This document shows positions 16,503-26,008 of a stretch of DNA of 64,000 nucleotides, piece by piece. Position 1 is the stretch's first letter; every line of letters begins with the position of its first letter. The position numbers were made by a program, and so were the translations under genes. The notes beneath the pieces were generated by a model. It made no database searches, was not told where the DNA came from, and saw only the letters and a list, made by a program, of their open reading frames with translations. Origin of the DNA: MFD01275-c22 sp963705885 (GTDB lineage Bacteria; Actinomycetota; Actinomycetes; JACCUZ01); NCBI GenBank assembly GCA_963705885.1, contig OY970120.1, forward strand, positions 310,001 through 374,000. The letters are read 5' to 3'.

Positions 16503-17318
16503 TTGCGGCTCATGGACCGGGCACGGCGGAAGTTGGGCTGGGGCCTTCGACCGAGGATGGGCGGCGTCCGGGAGTCCAGGCAGGTGACGGTCCAGTCTGG
16601 GCCGGGCGCGGGGCTCCTGCTCGATCTGGCGGGTGCCAGTGCTGACTACGGGTCCGGCACCAACGAGCTGCCCGTGCAAGAGGCCGTCGTAGAAACGCTC
16701 GGCGTCGGCGACGTCTTCGTGGACGTCGGCGCGAATGTGGGCTACTTCTCGCTTCTCGCGGCACGCGCCGTCGGCGCCGACGGGCAGGTCGTCGCGATCG
16801 AGGCCGTGTCCGAGCTGGCCGAGGCCATAAGGGCCAATGCCCTGTTGAACCAACTGGACAACATCAGCGTGGTCGAGGCCGCAGCGAGTGACACGGTTGG
16901 CGAGGTCGAGCTGATGCTGGCCGAGCACCCGGGGGGAGCGACGATCTCCGCAGCAGACACCCCTCCCGACCTCGTGGGCCGCCGCAGGGTGCGCACCGTC
17001 ACCATCGACGGGCTTGTGGCCGCAGGTGACCTCCCTGCTCCCGCCATGGTCAAGATCGACGTGGAGGGTGCGGAGTTCCCGGTCCTTGACGGAATGGCCG
17101 ATCTGCTGGCGCGCCACCGGCCGGCGGTCCTCTGTGAGTTCGACTCCTCCGATCCGGCAGTCCTCGACGAGAAGGTCGCCAAGTTCCGCGAGCTCATGGC
17201 GGAACGCGGCTATGAGGTGCGCGACCTCTCGCCGTCGTACGAAGGAGCGGACTGGAACGTCTATCACGGTCTCGCGCTCGCGTCACCAGACGGCGCGGGC
17301 CAGCGGTCGCCGTTGTAG
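16503..17318 (+). CDS. FkbM-family SAM-dependent methyltransferase (second copy)
   Basis: The 271-residue protein has FVDVGANVGYFSLLAARAVG (motif I, about residue 78), VVAIEAVSE (motif II) and MVKIDVEGAEFPVL (about 185), the FkbM pattern. The start is set at TTG 16503 because GGGAGGG lies five bases before it and a -10 box fits. ATG 16482 or 16512 are alternatives. It is transcribed alone, divergently from the PIG-L operon. Its last 55 bases overlap the end of the convergent methyltransferase gene (17264-18619). It is a probable sugar O-methyltransferase. Confidence 0.8.
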   Translation: MRLMDRARRKLGWGLRPRMGGVRESRQVTVQSGPGAGLLLDLAGASADYGSGTNELPVQEAVVETLGVGDVFVDVGANVGYFSLLAARAVGADGQVVAIEAVSELAEAIRANALLNQLDNISVVEAAASDTVGEVELMLAEHPGGATISAADTPPDLVGRRRVRTVTIDGLVAAGDLPAPAMVKIDVEGAEFPVLDGMADLLARHRPAVLCEFDSSDPAVLDEKVAKFRELMAERGYEVRDLSPSYEGADWNVYHGLALASPDGAGQRSPL

Positions 17319-18619
17319 GCGTCCGGATACGCAAGCACCGCCGTCGCCGCCACGAGCGGTTCGATCGCCGGTGGACGTTCGCCACGACGCGCCGCTGTGA
17401 GGTCCGCGCTGTCCAGGTGCACGCTCGGGGGGAGATAGGACACGAGGGCCGGGTTGTCCGTCGCGTAGACGCCATCGGGGAGGGTGCGCTCGTACGTCCC
17501 CTGGCCGACCGGTCGGTAGAGCGGGTTGAGGCCGAGGTCGCCGCGAGCGTGCGGCCAACCTGACAGTGCCCAGTTGCCGGTGAGGTCGAGTCGTTGCCGG
17601 CTGGCCACAATCGTCACGTTCTGCCCCTCGCCCGGCTCCGGCTCCGGCTTGCCGGTAGGCAGCCCCTTACCGTCGTGGTAGTTCTTCAGGATGGCGTCGT
17701 CGGACAGCACCGAGTGGTCAAGGTGCTCAACGAGACCGCGCCACGCAGGAACCGAGAGGGGAGCGCCGGCGAACACGTGCTTGGCGGCGGCGTCCTTCAC
17801 CGAGGTGATCGCCAGCGCGCCGTCGCGGGCCATGGTGCGTTCCATCTCCTGGACCACGGACCACTTGTCCTCGACGTAAGACAGCACATCGCACGAGATG
17901 ACCTTCTGGAATGCCGACGAGACCATGGGAGTCTTGCTGATGTCAGCGCACACGAGCTCCGGACCTGGCCCGACCAACAATCGGGCGGCGAGCAACAACC
18001 GGAAGTCCAGGTCCATTGCCACGACCTGTGTGGAGGGCCACCGCTGGGCGATGGCCCAGGTCAGGTGCCCCGCACCGCAGCCGAAGTCGCCGACCAGTCC
18101 CCCTTCGGGTTCCGGCAACGCCTCCAGCACCGAGAGGACGACGAGATGCCGGGGCGTGCCGAGGCGGAACCGGAAGTATTCGTGGGCGTCCGGCATCGCC
18201 GCCCCTCCACGCAGGAAGGCGCCAGCGAGAATGTCCAGCACGCCCAGATCGCCTCGAGAAAGCATCGCCGCCGCGGCATCGACCTCGCGACGGTGCAGCG
18301 ACTCGCCGACCAGCCGAACGGTCCCGAGCAGCGCCGGGCTGCCTGACATCGCGACGGCCAGGCGCCGGGCTCGCGTTCCGCCCGGAGCGGCGCAGAAGAC
18401 CTCCGCAGTGGCACGAGCTCCACGACCCGCCCGCACCTCGTCGACTGCTCGCACCCCCGCAGAGGTGAAGACCGGGATCCCGGACACGACCGGGTAGGTT
18501 CCGGCGTCGCTGGTCAGCAGCCCGAACGCGATCTCGTCGCCGGCGGACTCGGTCACGTCGAGGTCGAGCCGCTGACCCGAGCGCGGGCAACGCAGCACGT
18601 CGAGGAGTTCTCTGAGCAC
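17264..18619 (-). CDS. SAM methyltransferase with an N-terminal Trm112-like domain
   Basis: The 451-residue protein begins with a Trm112-like module (LLDVLRCPRSGQRLDL then TYPVVSGIPVF, residues 4-51) that usually carries or mimics a zinc ribbon. Only one Cys (Cys11) is left here, so metal binding is doubtful. A class I methyltransferase core follows (VGDFGCGAGHLTWAIAQRW, about residue 176; VVAMDLDFR). The substrate of such fusions in glycan loci is not established. It starts at GTG 18619, two bases after the flippase gene stop, so the two are probably cotranscribed. The 3' end overlaps the convergent FkbM gene by 55 bases. Confidence 0.7.
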   Translation of the reverse strand: MLRELLDVLRCPRSGQRLDLDVTESAGDEIAFGLLTSDAGTYPVVSGIPVFTSAGVRAVDEVRAGRGARATAEVFCAAPGGTRARRLAVAMSGSPALLGTVRLVGESLHRREVDAAAAMLSRGDLGVLDILAGAFLRGGAAMPDAHEYFRFRLGTPRHLVVLSVLEALPEPEGGLVGDFGCGAGHLTWAIAQRWPSTQVVAMDLDFRLLLAARLLVGPGPELVCADISKTPMVSSAFQKVISCDVLSYVEDKWSVVQEMERTMARDGALAITSVKDAAAKHVFAGAPLSVPAWRGLVEHLDHSVLSDDAILKNYHDGKGLPTGKPEPEPGEGQNVTIVASRQRLDLTGNWALSGWPHARGDLGLNPLYRPVGQGTYERTLPDGVYATDNPALVSYLPPSVHLDSADLTAARRGERPPAIEPLVAATAVLAYPDAYNGDRWPAPSGDASARP

Positions 18620-18621
18620 GG

Positions 18622-20100
18622 TCAGGCCACCTGCCCCGCGCGGTGCGTCCGGAGCCGGCCCAGAAGATCACGCCACGGGAGTCCGATGAAGACGTAGGCA
18701 GCAATCATCACCGGTGAGATCACGAAGATCTCCAACCACGCGCCCTGGACGACCTGCTGGAGCAGGATGCCCAGGACGGCTGCCACGGCCGTCCCCAGAA
18801 GTGGTCGGGCAAGGTCACGACCCAGCGGGCCGAGCCGGACGCCGACCGCCCTCGCACCGAGCATGAAGAGGGGTGACGCCACCGCGAGCGCGACGATCGC
18901 GTGCGCGATGCCGACCCCCTCGATGCCGCCCATCCGGGCGCCGATGATCAGGGCGGGCAGGAGGGCGACGAGCCAACCCAGCTTGAGCACCAGGGTGAGC
19001 CGCGAGCGCCCGACACCGATCAAGAGATCGAACACATAGCCAATGGCGACACGCGTGCCACCGAGGATGGCGAGGTAGGTGAGGACCGTCGCCGACTCGC
19101 TCCACTTTGGCCCGTAGAGCGCTCCGATGACAGCGTGCGAGAGCACAGCGAGCAGCAGCACGAGCGGCAGGCTGACGATCGCAAGGATCCGGAAGGTGCG
19201 GTGGAAGCCGGCGCGGACGGCCTCGTCGTCGGCGCTGACATGAGCGAAGCCCGCGATCGAGACCCGACGGACTGCATCAGTGACGATCGAGACCGGCCAG
19301 TTCGAGACGTTGTACGCCAGGAGGTACAAGCCCAGCGCGACCGGCCCCAGTACACGTCCGACGATTACGTAGTCGAGGTTCAGCACGACGTACTCGACCA
19401 CCGAGGTCATGGCGAGCGGGAGCCCGAACCGGAGCATCCAGCGGGCCGCGGGCGTGTCCCAGCCCGGCCAGACCCGGAACGGCGCGAGGCGGATGATGAC
19501 GACCGCGCTGACGACGTTGCCGGCGAGCTGGCCGATGGCAAGGCTCCATGCCCCTGCTCCCGCGAGGGCCAGTCCGATGCTCACCGCAACACCGACGGGC
19601 ATGGCGGCGAACTCCGACTTGGCCATCCGGTCCTGGAGGAAGTCTCGGACGATCAGACCGTGGGACACCGTGGTGATGCCGTCGATCACGATGGTCAGGA
19701 AGAAGACCCGCACCACCCACGTGGACTCCGGGCTGTTCATGAAGTCGGCGAAGTAGGGCGCAGCGGCGAATACCGCGCAGTAGAGCAGCGCACTGAAGCT
19801 CGTGGCGAGCGTCATGGCCGTCCGGGCAGCGACCTTCAGGTCACCGGGCCAGCGCACGACTGCCAGGAGCAGCCCCAGGTCGTTGAGACCCAGGAGGATG
19901 TTCACGACGAGGAGCGCGACAGCAAAGACCCCGAAATCCTCCGGGACGAGGATGCGCGCCAGGGCGATGCCCGAAACGACCGAGACCAGACGTCCGACCA
20001 TCTGGTTCAGGAAGCTCCAGCGAAGGCCCTTGCGGATACGCGCCTCGAGCGGTTGCTCCTCTCCCGACCCGATCTCCGACGGGCCCACCACCTGGCTCAT
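18622..20100 (-). CDS. Wzx-type polysaccharide flippase (MOP superfamily)
   Basis: The 492-residue integral membrane protein has about twelve to fourteen hydrophobic segments and the MOP/PST opening (LRWSFLNQMVGRLVSVVSGIALARIL, given here as a pattern around residues 27-52; then LVPEDFGVFAVALL). It resembles O-antigen and teichuronic-acid exporters. It is expected to flip undecaprenyl-diphosphate-linked repeat units across the plasma membrane for the polymerase. The start is ATG 20100, four bases after the sugar dehydrogenase gene, with GAGGT upstream. It sits at the apparent change of base composition near 20.1 kb. Confidence 0.85.
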   Translation of the reverse strand: MSQVVGPSEIGSGEEQPLEARIRKGLRWSFLNQMVGRLVSVVSGIALARILVPEDFGVFAVALLVVNILLGLNDLGLLLAVVRWPGDLKVAARTAMTLATSFSALLYCAVFAAAPYFADFMNSPESTWVVRVFFLTIVIDGITTVSHGLIVRDFLQDRMAKSEFAAMPVGVAVSIGLALAGAGAWSLAIGQLAGNVVSAVVIIRLAPFRVWPGWDTPAARWMLRFGLPLAMTSVVEYVVLNLDYVIVGRVLGPVALGLYLLAYNVSNWPVSIVTDAVRRVSIAGFAHVSADDEAVRAGFHRTFRILAIVSLPLVLLLAVLSHAVIGALYGPKWSESATVLTYLAILGGTRVAIGYVFDLLIGVGRSRLTLVLKLGWLVALLPALIIGARMGGIEGVGIAHAIVALAVASPLFMLGARAVGVRLGPLGRDLARPLLGTAVAAVLGILLQQVVQGAWLEIFVISPVMIAAYVFIGLPWRDLLGRLRTHRAGQVA

Positions 20101-20104
20101 GACC

Positions 20105-21423
20105 TCATAGCCGCTCGAGCAGTCCGGGCGACTCCGGACGTCCCCGGGTGGCCCCGACGGCGTCGAAGACCGGCAACCCGCTGTCGAGAAGCCCGGTCAG
20201 GTCCAGCTCGGGGTGCGCGACGCAGATGACCGACAGGTCGTAGGCCGCGAGGTCGACGTCGGCCTCGACGAGCGACTTGCGCAGCGAGCCGCCGATCGTC
20301 GCCTCGTCGACGTACGGGTCGAGGAAGTCCACCCGCGCTCCGCGCTCCTCGAGCAGCTCCATCAGCCGGATCGCGCGCGAGTTGCGGACGTCGCCGACCG
20401 ACGGCTTGAAGGAGGCTCCCTGCACGAGGACCCGGGCACCGTTGAGGGAGCGGCCGAGGTCATTGCAGAAGTCGATGATGCGGCTGCGGACGTAGTGCAC
20501 CATGCGCTGGTTGGTGTCGGCCGCCAGCTCGATGAACTTGGTCTGGAAGTCGAACTCGCGGGCGCGCCAGGCGAGGTAGTAGGGGTCGACCGGGATGCAG
20601 TGCCCGCCCGGGCCGATGCCGGGGCGGAAGGCCTGGAACCCGAAGGGCTTCGTGCTCGCCGCGTCGATCACCTCCCAGACGTCGACCCCCATCTCGCGGG
20701 AGAGGATCGCGAGCTCGTTGACCATGGCGATGTTGACCGCGCGGTAGGTGTTCTCCAGCAGCTTGGTCATCTCGGCCGTCGCGGTGGAGGACAGCACGTG
20801 CACCGGAGCCCTCGGCGTCCATGACCGACTCGAGCAGGAGCCGGGCCCGCTCGCCGCACTCGGCGGTCAGCCCGCCGACGACCTTGGGCGTGTTGCGCAC
20901 GGTCCACGTGACGTTGCCGGGGTCGACCCGCTCCGGCGAGAACGCGAGGTGGAAGTCCTGCCCGGCCTTGAGCCCGCAGCGCTCCAGCACGGGCTGCACG
21001 ACCTCGGTCGTCGTGCCGGGGTAGGTCGTCGACTGCAGCACGACCAGCATGCCGGCGTGCAGGGTGCGGGACACGGCGTCGGCCGCGGCCTTGATGTAGG
21101 TCAGGTCGGGGGTCTTCGCGGCGTCGAACGGGGTCGGGACGCAGATGAACACCGCGTCGGCGGTGAACAGACGCCCGGGGTCGGATGTCGGCTCGAAGCG
21201 GCCCGACGTCGACCCCCGCGCGCACGCGCTCGTCGGGCACGTCCTCGATGTGGCTGGTGCCCTCCCCGAGCTGTCGCGTGCGCTCCGCGTCGACGTCGAA
21301 CCCGACAGTGCGGAAGCCCGCCTCGGCGTAGGCCATGGCGAGCGGCAGCCCGACGTAGCCCAGCCCGACGACGCCGACCGTCAGGTCGCGCGACCGGACC
21401 CGCTCGGCGAACGGCTCAGCCAT
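20105..21423 (-). CDS. wbpA: UDP-N-acetylglucosamine 6-dehydrogenase-like nucleotide sugar dehydrogenase (two +1 frameshifts)
   Basis: Read across two frameshifts this is a 438-residue enzyme of the UDP-GlcNAc/UDP-ManNAc dehydrogenase family, which oxidises C6 of a UDP-sugar with NAD. The N-part has VGVVGLGYVGLPLA (NAD site), the middle VFICVPTPFD and SPERVDPGN, the C-part GIGPGGHCIPVDPYYLAWRAREF with the catalytic Cys, and FKPSVGDVRNSRA. WbpA-like features (PFGFQAF, then GHCIPVDPYYL) favour UDP-GlcNAc as substrate. One extra base lies in the G/C run at about 21200-21204 and one in the CCC at about 20809-20811. Removing one base at each site restores the family sequence. Sequence error is more likely than decay. 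Its ATG overlaps the epimerase stop by eight bases. Confidence 0.8.
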
Positions 21424-22371
21424 CTGTCCACCTCTTCGCCGTCAGCGCCAGGCCGTCGCGCAGCCCGACCCTCGGCTCCCATCCCAGCAGGTCGCGGGCC
21501 CGGCCGCGGTCGGGACGGCGGCGCAGGGTGTCCTGGAAGTCGGGACCGTAGCGGTCACGAGGGTCGACGTGCACGATCGGCGACGCCGACCCGGTCACGT
21601 CGAGGACGAGCTCGGCCAGGTCCAGGATGGTCACCTCGTCGTCGCCGCCGACGTTGACGACCCGCCCGTCCGCGGCTGAGCGAGTGCCGGCGGCGAGCGT
21701 CGCGCGTGCGGTGTCCTCGACGTAGGTGAAGCAGCGGGTCTGGGTGCCGTCGCCGAGGACGGTCAAGGGCTCGCCGGCCAGCGCCTGGTTGAGGAACGTC
21801 GCGACGACCGAGCCGTAGCCTCGGGGTCCATCCGAGGGCCGTAGGAGTTGAAGTACCTCAGGATGACGACGGGCAGCCCCTGCTGCGCATAGGCCAGGGC
21901 GAGGTGCTCGTCGAGGGCCTTCGCGGTGGCGTAGGACCACCGGGGCACCGTCGTCGGGCCGAGCACCCGGTCGTCGTCCTCGTGCATGGGCAGGTGGTCG
22001 GTGCGGCCGTTCACCTCCGAGGAGGAGATGACGACGGCCTTCCGGCCGTGCTCGGCGCACGCCGAGAGCACCACCTCGGTGCCGAAGGCGTTGACCCGCA
22101 TGCTGTGCAGCGGCTGCTCCACGACGTTGCGCACTCCCACCACGGCCGCCATGTGCCACACGGCGTCCGCGGCACGGACGTGCTCGTCCACCAGGCCCTC
22201 GTCCAGCACGCTCGCCCGCAGGAGGTTCACGCGGTCGGCGTGGTGCGCGAGGTTGCCCTCCCGACCGATCGACAGGTCGTCGAGGACTGTCACGTCGTGT
22301 CCCTCGGCGACTAGGGCGTCCACCAGGTGCGACCCGACGAAGCCCGCACCGCCGGTCACAAGTGCACGCAT
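21416..22371 (-). CDS. NAD-dependent epimerase/dehydratase (one -1 frameshift)
   Basis: This is an extended SDR of about 318 residues once corrected. TGGAGFVGSH lies at residues 6-15 and catalytic YATAK at about 163. YFNSYGPRMDP precedes the break, and GYGSVVATFLNQALAGEPL and CFTYVEDTARA follow it. One base is missing in a C run at about 21823-21826 (plus strand GGGG). Adding it joins the two halves perfectly. The enzyme is close to UDP-glucuronate/UDP-GlcNAcA epimerases and decarboxylases. Being cotranscribed with the WbpA-like dehydrogenase, it may act on that product. Its ATG 22371 overlaps the stop of the glycosyltransferase gene upstream (ATGA). Confidence 0.75.
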
Positions 22372-23600
22372 CAGCGACCTCCCTCCACATTCGTCACGCG
22401 GTCATAGACGGACGAGAGGACCCGCGCCACCCCGTCGGACGGGAAGTGATCGGCGGCGCTCCGTCGTGCCGACTCGCCCATCGCGCAGCGGCGCTCGGGA
22501 TCGTCGACGAGAGACGCCACGGCTGCGGTCAGCGCGCCCACGTCGCCGACCGGCCTGAGCAACGAGGTCACGCCCGGCGCCATGAACTCGTGGAAGGGAG
22601 GGAGGTCGTAGGCCACGACGGGCAGGCCCGCGCCCATGGCTTCCAGCGCGACCATCCCGAAACCTTCGGAGTAGCTCGGGAACACGAAGATGTCCGCCGC
22701 GACGAGCACGCGGGCAATGTCGTCGCGGTTGCCTGCGAACGTCAGGCGGTCCGTCACCCCGTGCTCCGTGGCCGCTCGCTCCAGGTCTTCTCGCAACGGG
22801 CCGTCGCCCACGAGCAGGAGGTGCACGGCGCGCTTGCGGCCGGCCAGCGCCTTCACGAGCGGGAGAAGGTCGGCCTGACCCTTGCCCGGGACCAGTCGTG
22901 ACACCTCTACCAGCAGCATCGCGTGCTCGGGGATGCCGAGCTCCTGACGAACGGCGGTGCGCGCATCGCTGTGTGCGGCTTCCTCGTAGGTCTCGAGCGG
23001 CAGCGCCTGCTGGAGCACGGTGATCGGCGCCGGGACGAGCGACGCGAACAGCTGCTTGACCCGCGTCGACTCGGCCACGTAGTGCACGACGGTGCGGCGC
23101 TCGACCGTGTCCCGCAGGCGGGCCTTCAGCCCCGACGCGACGCGTCGCACGAGGGGGTCCCCCGGCTCGGCCATCGAGCCCAGGTGGTTCCACTCGGCGT
23201 GCAGGTGACCGACGACCGGGACGCCGGTGCCCAGCGCCGCCAGTTGGCCGAACTTGCGGTCGATGTCGGAGTGGGTCTGCACGACGTCCACGGCGTGCTC
23301 GCGGATCAGCGAGCGCAGCCGCCGCACGGTGGCGAGGCCGCGGCCCGGACGGTGGTCCACGCAGACGACCTGGGCGCCCGCTGCCTCGTAGGCCGCGACC
23401 ATCTGGTCGCCCGCCGCGTCGAGGTAGGCCACGACGGTGCGGAAACGGTCGGGGTCGAGGTGGCGCAGCCCCTGCAGGATGATCGTCTGCCCGCCGCCGA
23501 CCTGCAGGTCGGGCATGACGTGCAGCACGGTGCGCCGCACAGCCGCCGGTTCGACCGGCTCCGGGCGCGTGGGCCGCGAGATGCTCATCGGCTGGGTCAC
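22371..23600 (-). CDS. GT4-family glycosyltransferase
   Basis: The 409-residue GT-B protein has HVMPDLQVGGGQTIILQGLRHL near the N-terminus (glycine-rich acceptor loop). The C-lobe has LVEVSRLVPGKGQADLLPL and a FPSYSEGFGMVALEAMGAGLP donor motif (E-x7-E type), the GT4 signature. The start is GTG 23600, overlapping the methyltransferase stop (GTGA), with GGAGG four bases upstream. ATG 23588 would also work but lies too far from the ribosome site. It adds a sugar to the lipid-linked glycan; donor unknown. Confidence 0.85.
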   Translation of the reverse strand: MTQPMSISRPTRPEPVEPAAVRRTVLHVMPDLQVGGGQTIILQGLRHLDPDRFRTVVAYLDAAGDQMVAAYEAAGAQVVCVDHRPGRGLATVRRLRSLIREHAVDVVQTHSDIDRKFGQLAALGTGVPVVGHLHAEWNHLGSMAEPGDPLVRRVASGLKARLRDTVERRTVVHYVAESTRVKQLFASLVPAPITVLQQALPLETYEEAAHSDARTAVRQELGIPEHAMLLVEVSRLVPGKGQADLLPLVKALAGRKRAVHLLLVGDGPLREDLERAATEHGVTDRLTFAGNRDDIARVLVAADIFVFPSYSEGFGMVALEAMGAGLPVVAYDLPPFHEFMAPGVTSLLRPVGDVGALTAAVASLVDDPERRCAMGESARRSAADHFPSDGVARVLSSVYDRVTNVEGGR

Positions 23601-24779
23601 ACCGCCTCCAGGTCGGGCGCGAGCCCCAGGTCGTCGAGGTCGCGGCGGATCTCGCCGAGGTAGGCGGAGTTCATCGCGATCACGAGCTCGGGCCGCAGGT
23701 CGACCAGCTCCTTCGGCGCGATGATGCGGTGACCCGTCCCGGCCATGAAGCGACCGTGCTTGAAGGGGTTGATGTCGACCGCGGCCGACACCCCGGCAGC
23801 GTCGTCGCCGAGCGCCGCGAGGAAGGCGACGCCCTTGGACCCCGACCCCCAGATGACGGTACGTCCGCCGCGGCCCGTCACCTCGCGGACCCGGTCGCCC
23901 CAGCGCCGCACGACCTCGTCGCAGGTGGCCGTGAAGTGGGCGACCGCGGCGCCGATGTCGGCCAGGTCGTCCTCGAGCTCGAAGCGTGGCGCCCCCCGCC
24001 GGGACGTCGGACGGGCGGGCCTCGACCAGGACGTACTGGTCGTCGTAGGCGGGCCGGACGTCGAGGACCTCGAAGCCGGTGGCGCGGAAGAGGCGCACGA
24101 GCGAGCCGGCGGTGAAGTAGGAGCAGTGCTCGTAGTAGGTGTCCCAGAACCAGGCGTTGCGCAGCACGTGCATCGTGCCGGGCAGCTCGAAGAGCACGGC
24201 GGTGTCCCGGCGCTCGCCGATGGCGCTGCGCACCTGGCGCATGAAGTCGCCGACCGGGGCGATGTGCTCGAGGGTGTGCCGGCAGACGACGGCGTCGGCG
24301 TCCAGCTCGGGGAGGTCGGCCGGGAAGAACCCCTTGACCCACTCGACGCGGTCGGCCACGTCCGCCGGCACCCGCTCCGGGCGGACGCCGGGGTCGATGC
24401 CGACCGCCTGCCCCGCGCCGGCACGGAGCATCTCGACGAGGAACTCGCCCTTGCCGCAGCCGATCTCGACGACCCGCTTGCCGGCCAGGTCGTAGGTGTC
24501 GACCCAGCGACGGCTCAGGCCGGCGATGAACTCCTGGAACAGGGGGGAGAACGCCTGCGTCTCCTCGTAGTCCTGCGAGTAGGTGCTGCGCGCCGGGTCG
24601 AACGCGGTGTTGGTGATGAAGCCGCAGCCCTGGCACCAGGCCAGGCGCAGGTCACCGCGCGGGAAGTCGAGGGCGGCCCGCTGGTCGTCGACCAGCAGGC
24701 AGCTGTTCACGGGCACGCCGTCGACCGAGTGGAACGGCTGGAGCGAGGACGAGCCGCAGGACGGGCAGGTGCTGGTCAC
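23597..24779 (-). CDS. Zinc-binding SAM methyltransferase of the sugar C-methyltransferase type (paralog 2, one +1 frameshift)
   Basis: Corrected length is about 393 residues. The N-terminus has CPSCGSS and CQGCGF (zinc site), the SAM core has VVEIGCGKGEFLVEML (about residue 96), and the C-terminal part has WGSGSKGVAFLAAL and VIAMNSAYLGEI. It is similar in organisation to the product of 12316-13533. The frame breaks in a run of six C at 23992-23997. Removing one base joins DVPAG to APRFELEDD and restores the family layout. The start is GTG 24779, overlapping the previous gene by four bases (GTGA). Confidence 0.75.
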
Positions 24780-26008
24780 CCGAGGATCTCCGGGGTCGGG
24801 ACGGGACGGATGAAGCGGCCCCCTCGGCGGACGTACTCGTCCTGCTGCCGGAGGATCTCGGCGGTGAAGTTCCAGGCGAGGAGCAGGCAGTAGTCCGGCT
24901 GCTCCTCCAGGAGCGTCTCCGGGGGCTTGATGGGCAGGTGCATGCCGGGCATGAACTTGCCCTGCTTGTAGGTGTTGCGGTCGACGACGAAGTCGATCAG
25001 CTCGGGTCCGATGCCGACGTAGTTGATGAGCGTGCTGCCCTTCGCGGCCGCGCCGTAGGCCGCGATGCGCGCGCCGTCACCCTTGAGGCGCTGCAGCAGC
25101 CACAGCAGCTCGGTGCGGATGCGCTCGACGGTGACCGCGAAGTCGCGGTAGTAGTCGAAGGTCGTCACGCCGGTCTCGCGCTCGCGGGTGAGGTAGTCGG
25201 TGACGACCGGGCTGACGTCGGCGCGCTTGCCCATCTGCCAGCGCAGCGTGCCGCCGTGCAGGTCGGGGAAGTACTCGACGTGGTTGAGCGAGAGCCCGTG
25301 CCGCCGCATGAGGATGTCGACCGCGGTGCAGGAGTAGTAGTAGAAGTGCTCGTGGTAGATGGTGTCGAACTCGCCGTGCTCGACCAGGTCGCGGACGTAG
25401 GGGTTCTCCACCACCACGACCCCGTCGTCGGAGACGAGCGCCGCGAGCCCGCCGACGAAGTCGTTGAGCGCCGGCACGTGGGCCATGACGTTCTTGGCGA
25501 TCACGACGTCCGCCGGCCCGTGCTCGGCCCGGATGCGGTGGCCCATCTCGGTGCCGAAGAACTCCTCGAGCGTCGGCACCCCGATCTCGCGGGCCGCGCG
25601 CGCCTGGTCGGGCGCCGGGTCGACGCCGAGCACCCGGACGCCCCGCTCGGCGAAGTTCTTCAGCAGGTAGCCGTCGTTGCTGGCGATCTCGACGACGAGG
25701 CTGCTCTCGTCCAGGCCCCGGGTCTCGACCAGCTCGAGCGCGTGGGCGCGCGAGTGCTCCAGGAGGTGGTCGGAGAAGGAGGAGAAGTAGAGGTAGTTGT
25801 CGACGAAGAGCTGCTCCTCGGGCACCTCCTCGAGGATCTGCACCAGCGTGCACTCGGGGCAGTAGGCGACGTCGAGCGGGAACCTCGGCTCCGGGCTCGC
25901 CAGCTGGTCCTCGGTGAGGATGTTGTCCGACAGCGGCGTCTTGCCGAGGGACAGGAACGTGTGCAGCTCGGTCGAGCCGCAGGAGCGACAGGGCGGCGAG
26001 TCAGACAT
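24776..26008 (-). CDS. Sugar C-methyltransferase (Methyltransf_13/14 type, paralog 3)
   Basis: The 410-residue protein has a CRSCGS ... CPECT zinc head (residues 7-60), a SAM core with VVEIASNDGYLLKNF (about 104), an IYHEHFYYYS motif (about 205, the catalytic Tyr/His/Glu region of TylC3-like enzymes) and a YGAAAKGSTLINYVG C-terminal domain. This one matches bona fide 3-C-methyltransferases best of the three. Such enzymes methylate C3 of 4-keto-2,6-dideoxy or related nucleotide sugars. I chose ATG 26008; longer frames give an arginine-rich leader. It overlaps the SDR gene (26001-27050) by eight bases and lies next to glucose-1-phosphate cytidylyltransferase, so a CDP-linked branched sugar is plausible. 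Confidence 0.8.
   Translation of the reverse strand: MSDSPPCRSCGSTELHTFLSLGKTPLSDNILTEDQLASPEPRFPLDVAYCPECTLVQILEEVPEEQLFVDNYLYFSSFSDHLLEHSRAHALELVETRGLDESSLVVEIASNDGYLLKNFAERGVRVLGVDPAPDQARAAREIGVPTLEEFFGTEMGHRIRAEHGPADVVIAKNVMAHVPALNDFVGGLAALVSDDGVVVVENPYVRDLVEHGEFDTIYHEHFYYYSCTAVDILMRRHGLSLNHVEYFPDLHGGTLRWQMGKRADVSPVVTDYLTRERETGVTTFDYYRDFAVTVERIRTELLWLLQRLKGDGARIAAYGAAAKGSTLINYVGIGPELIDFVVDRNTYKQGKFMPGMHLPIKPPETLLEEQPDYCLLLAWNFTAEILRQQDEYVRRGGRFIRPVPTPEILG

Noticed and set aside
20105..21423. Dehydrogenase as a true pseudogene
   Set aside because: Both breaks are single extra bases in G/C runs, no other mutations are seen, and the neighbours share the same type of break. Error is the better explanation.
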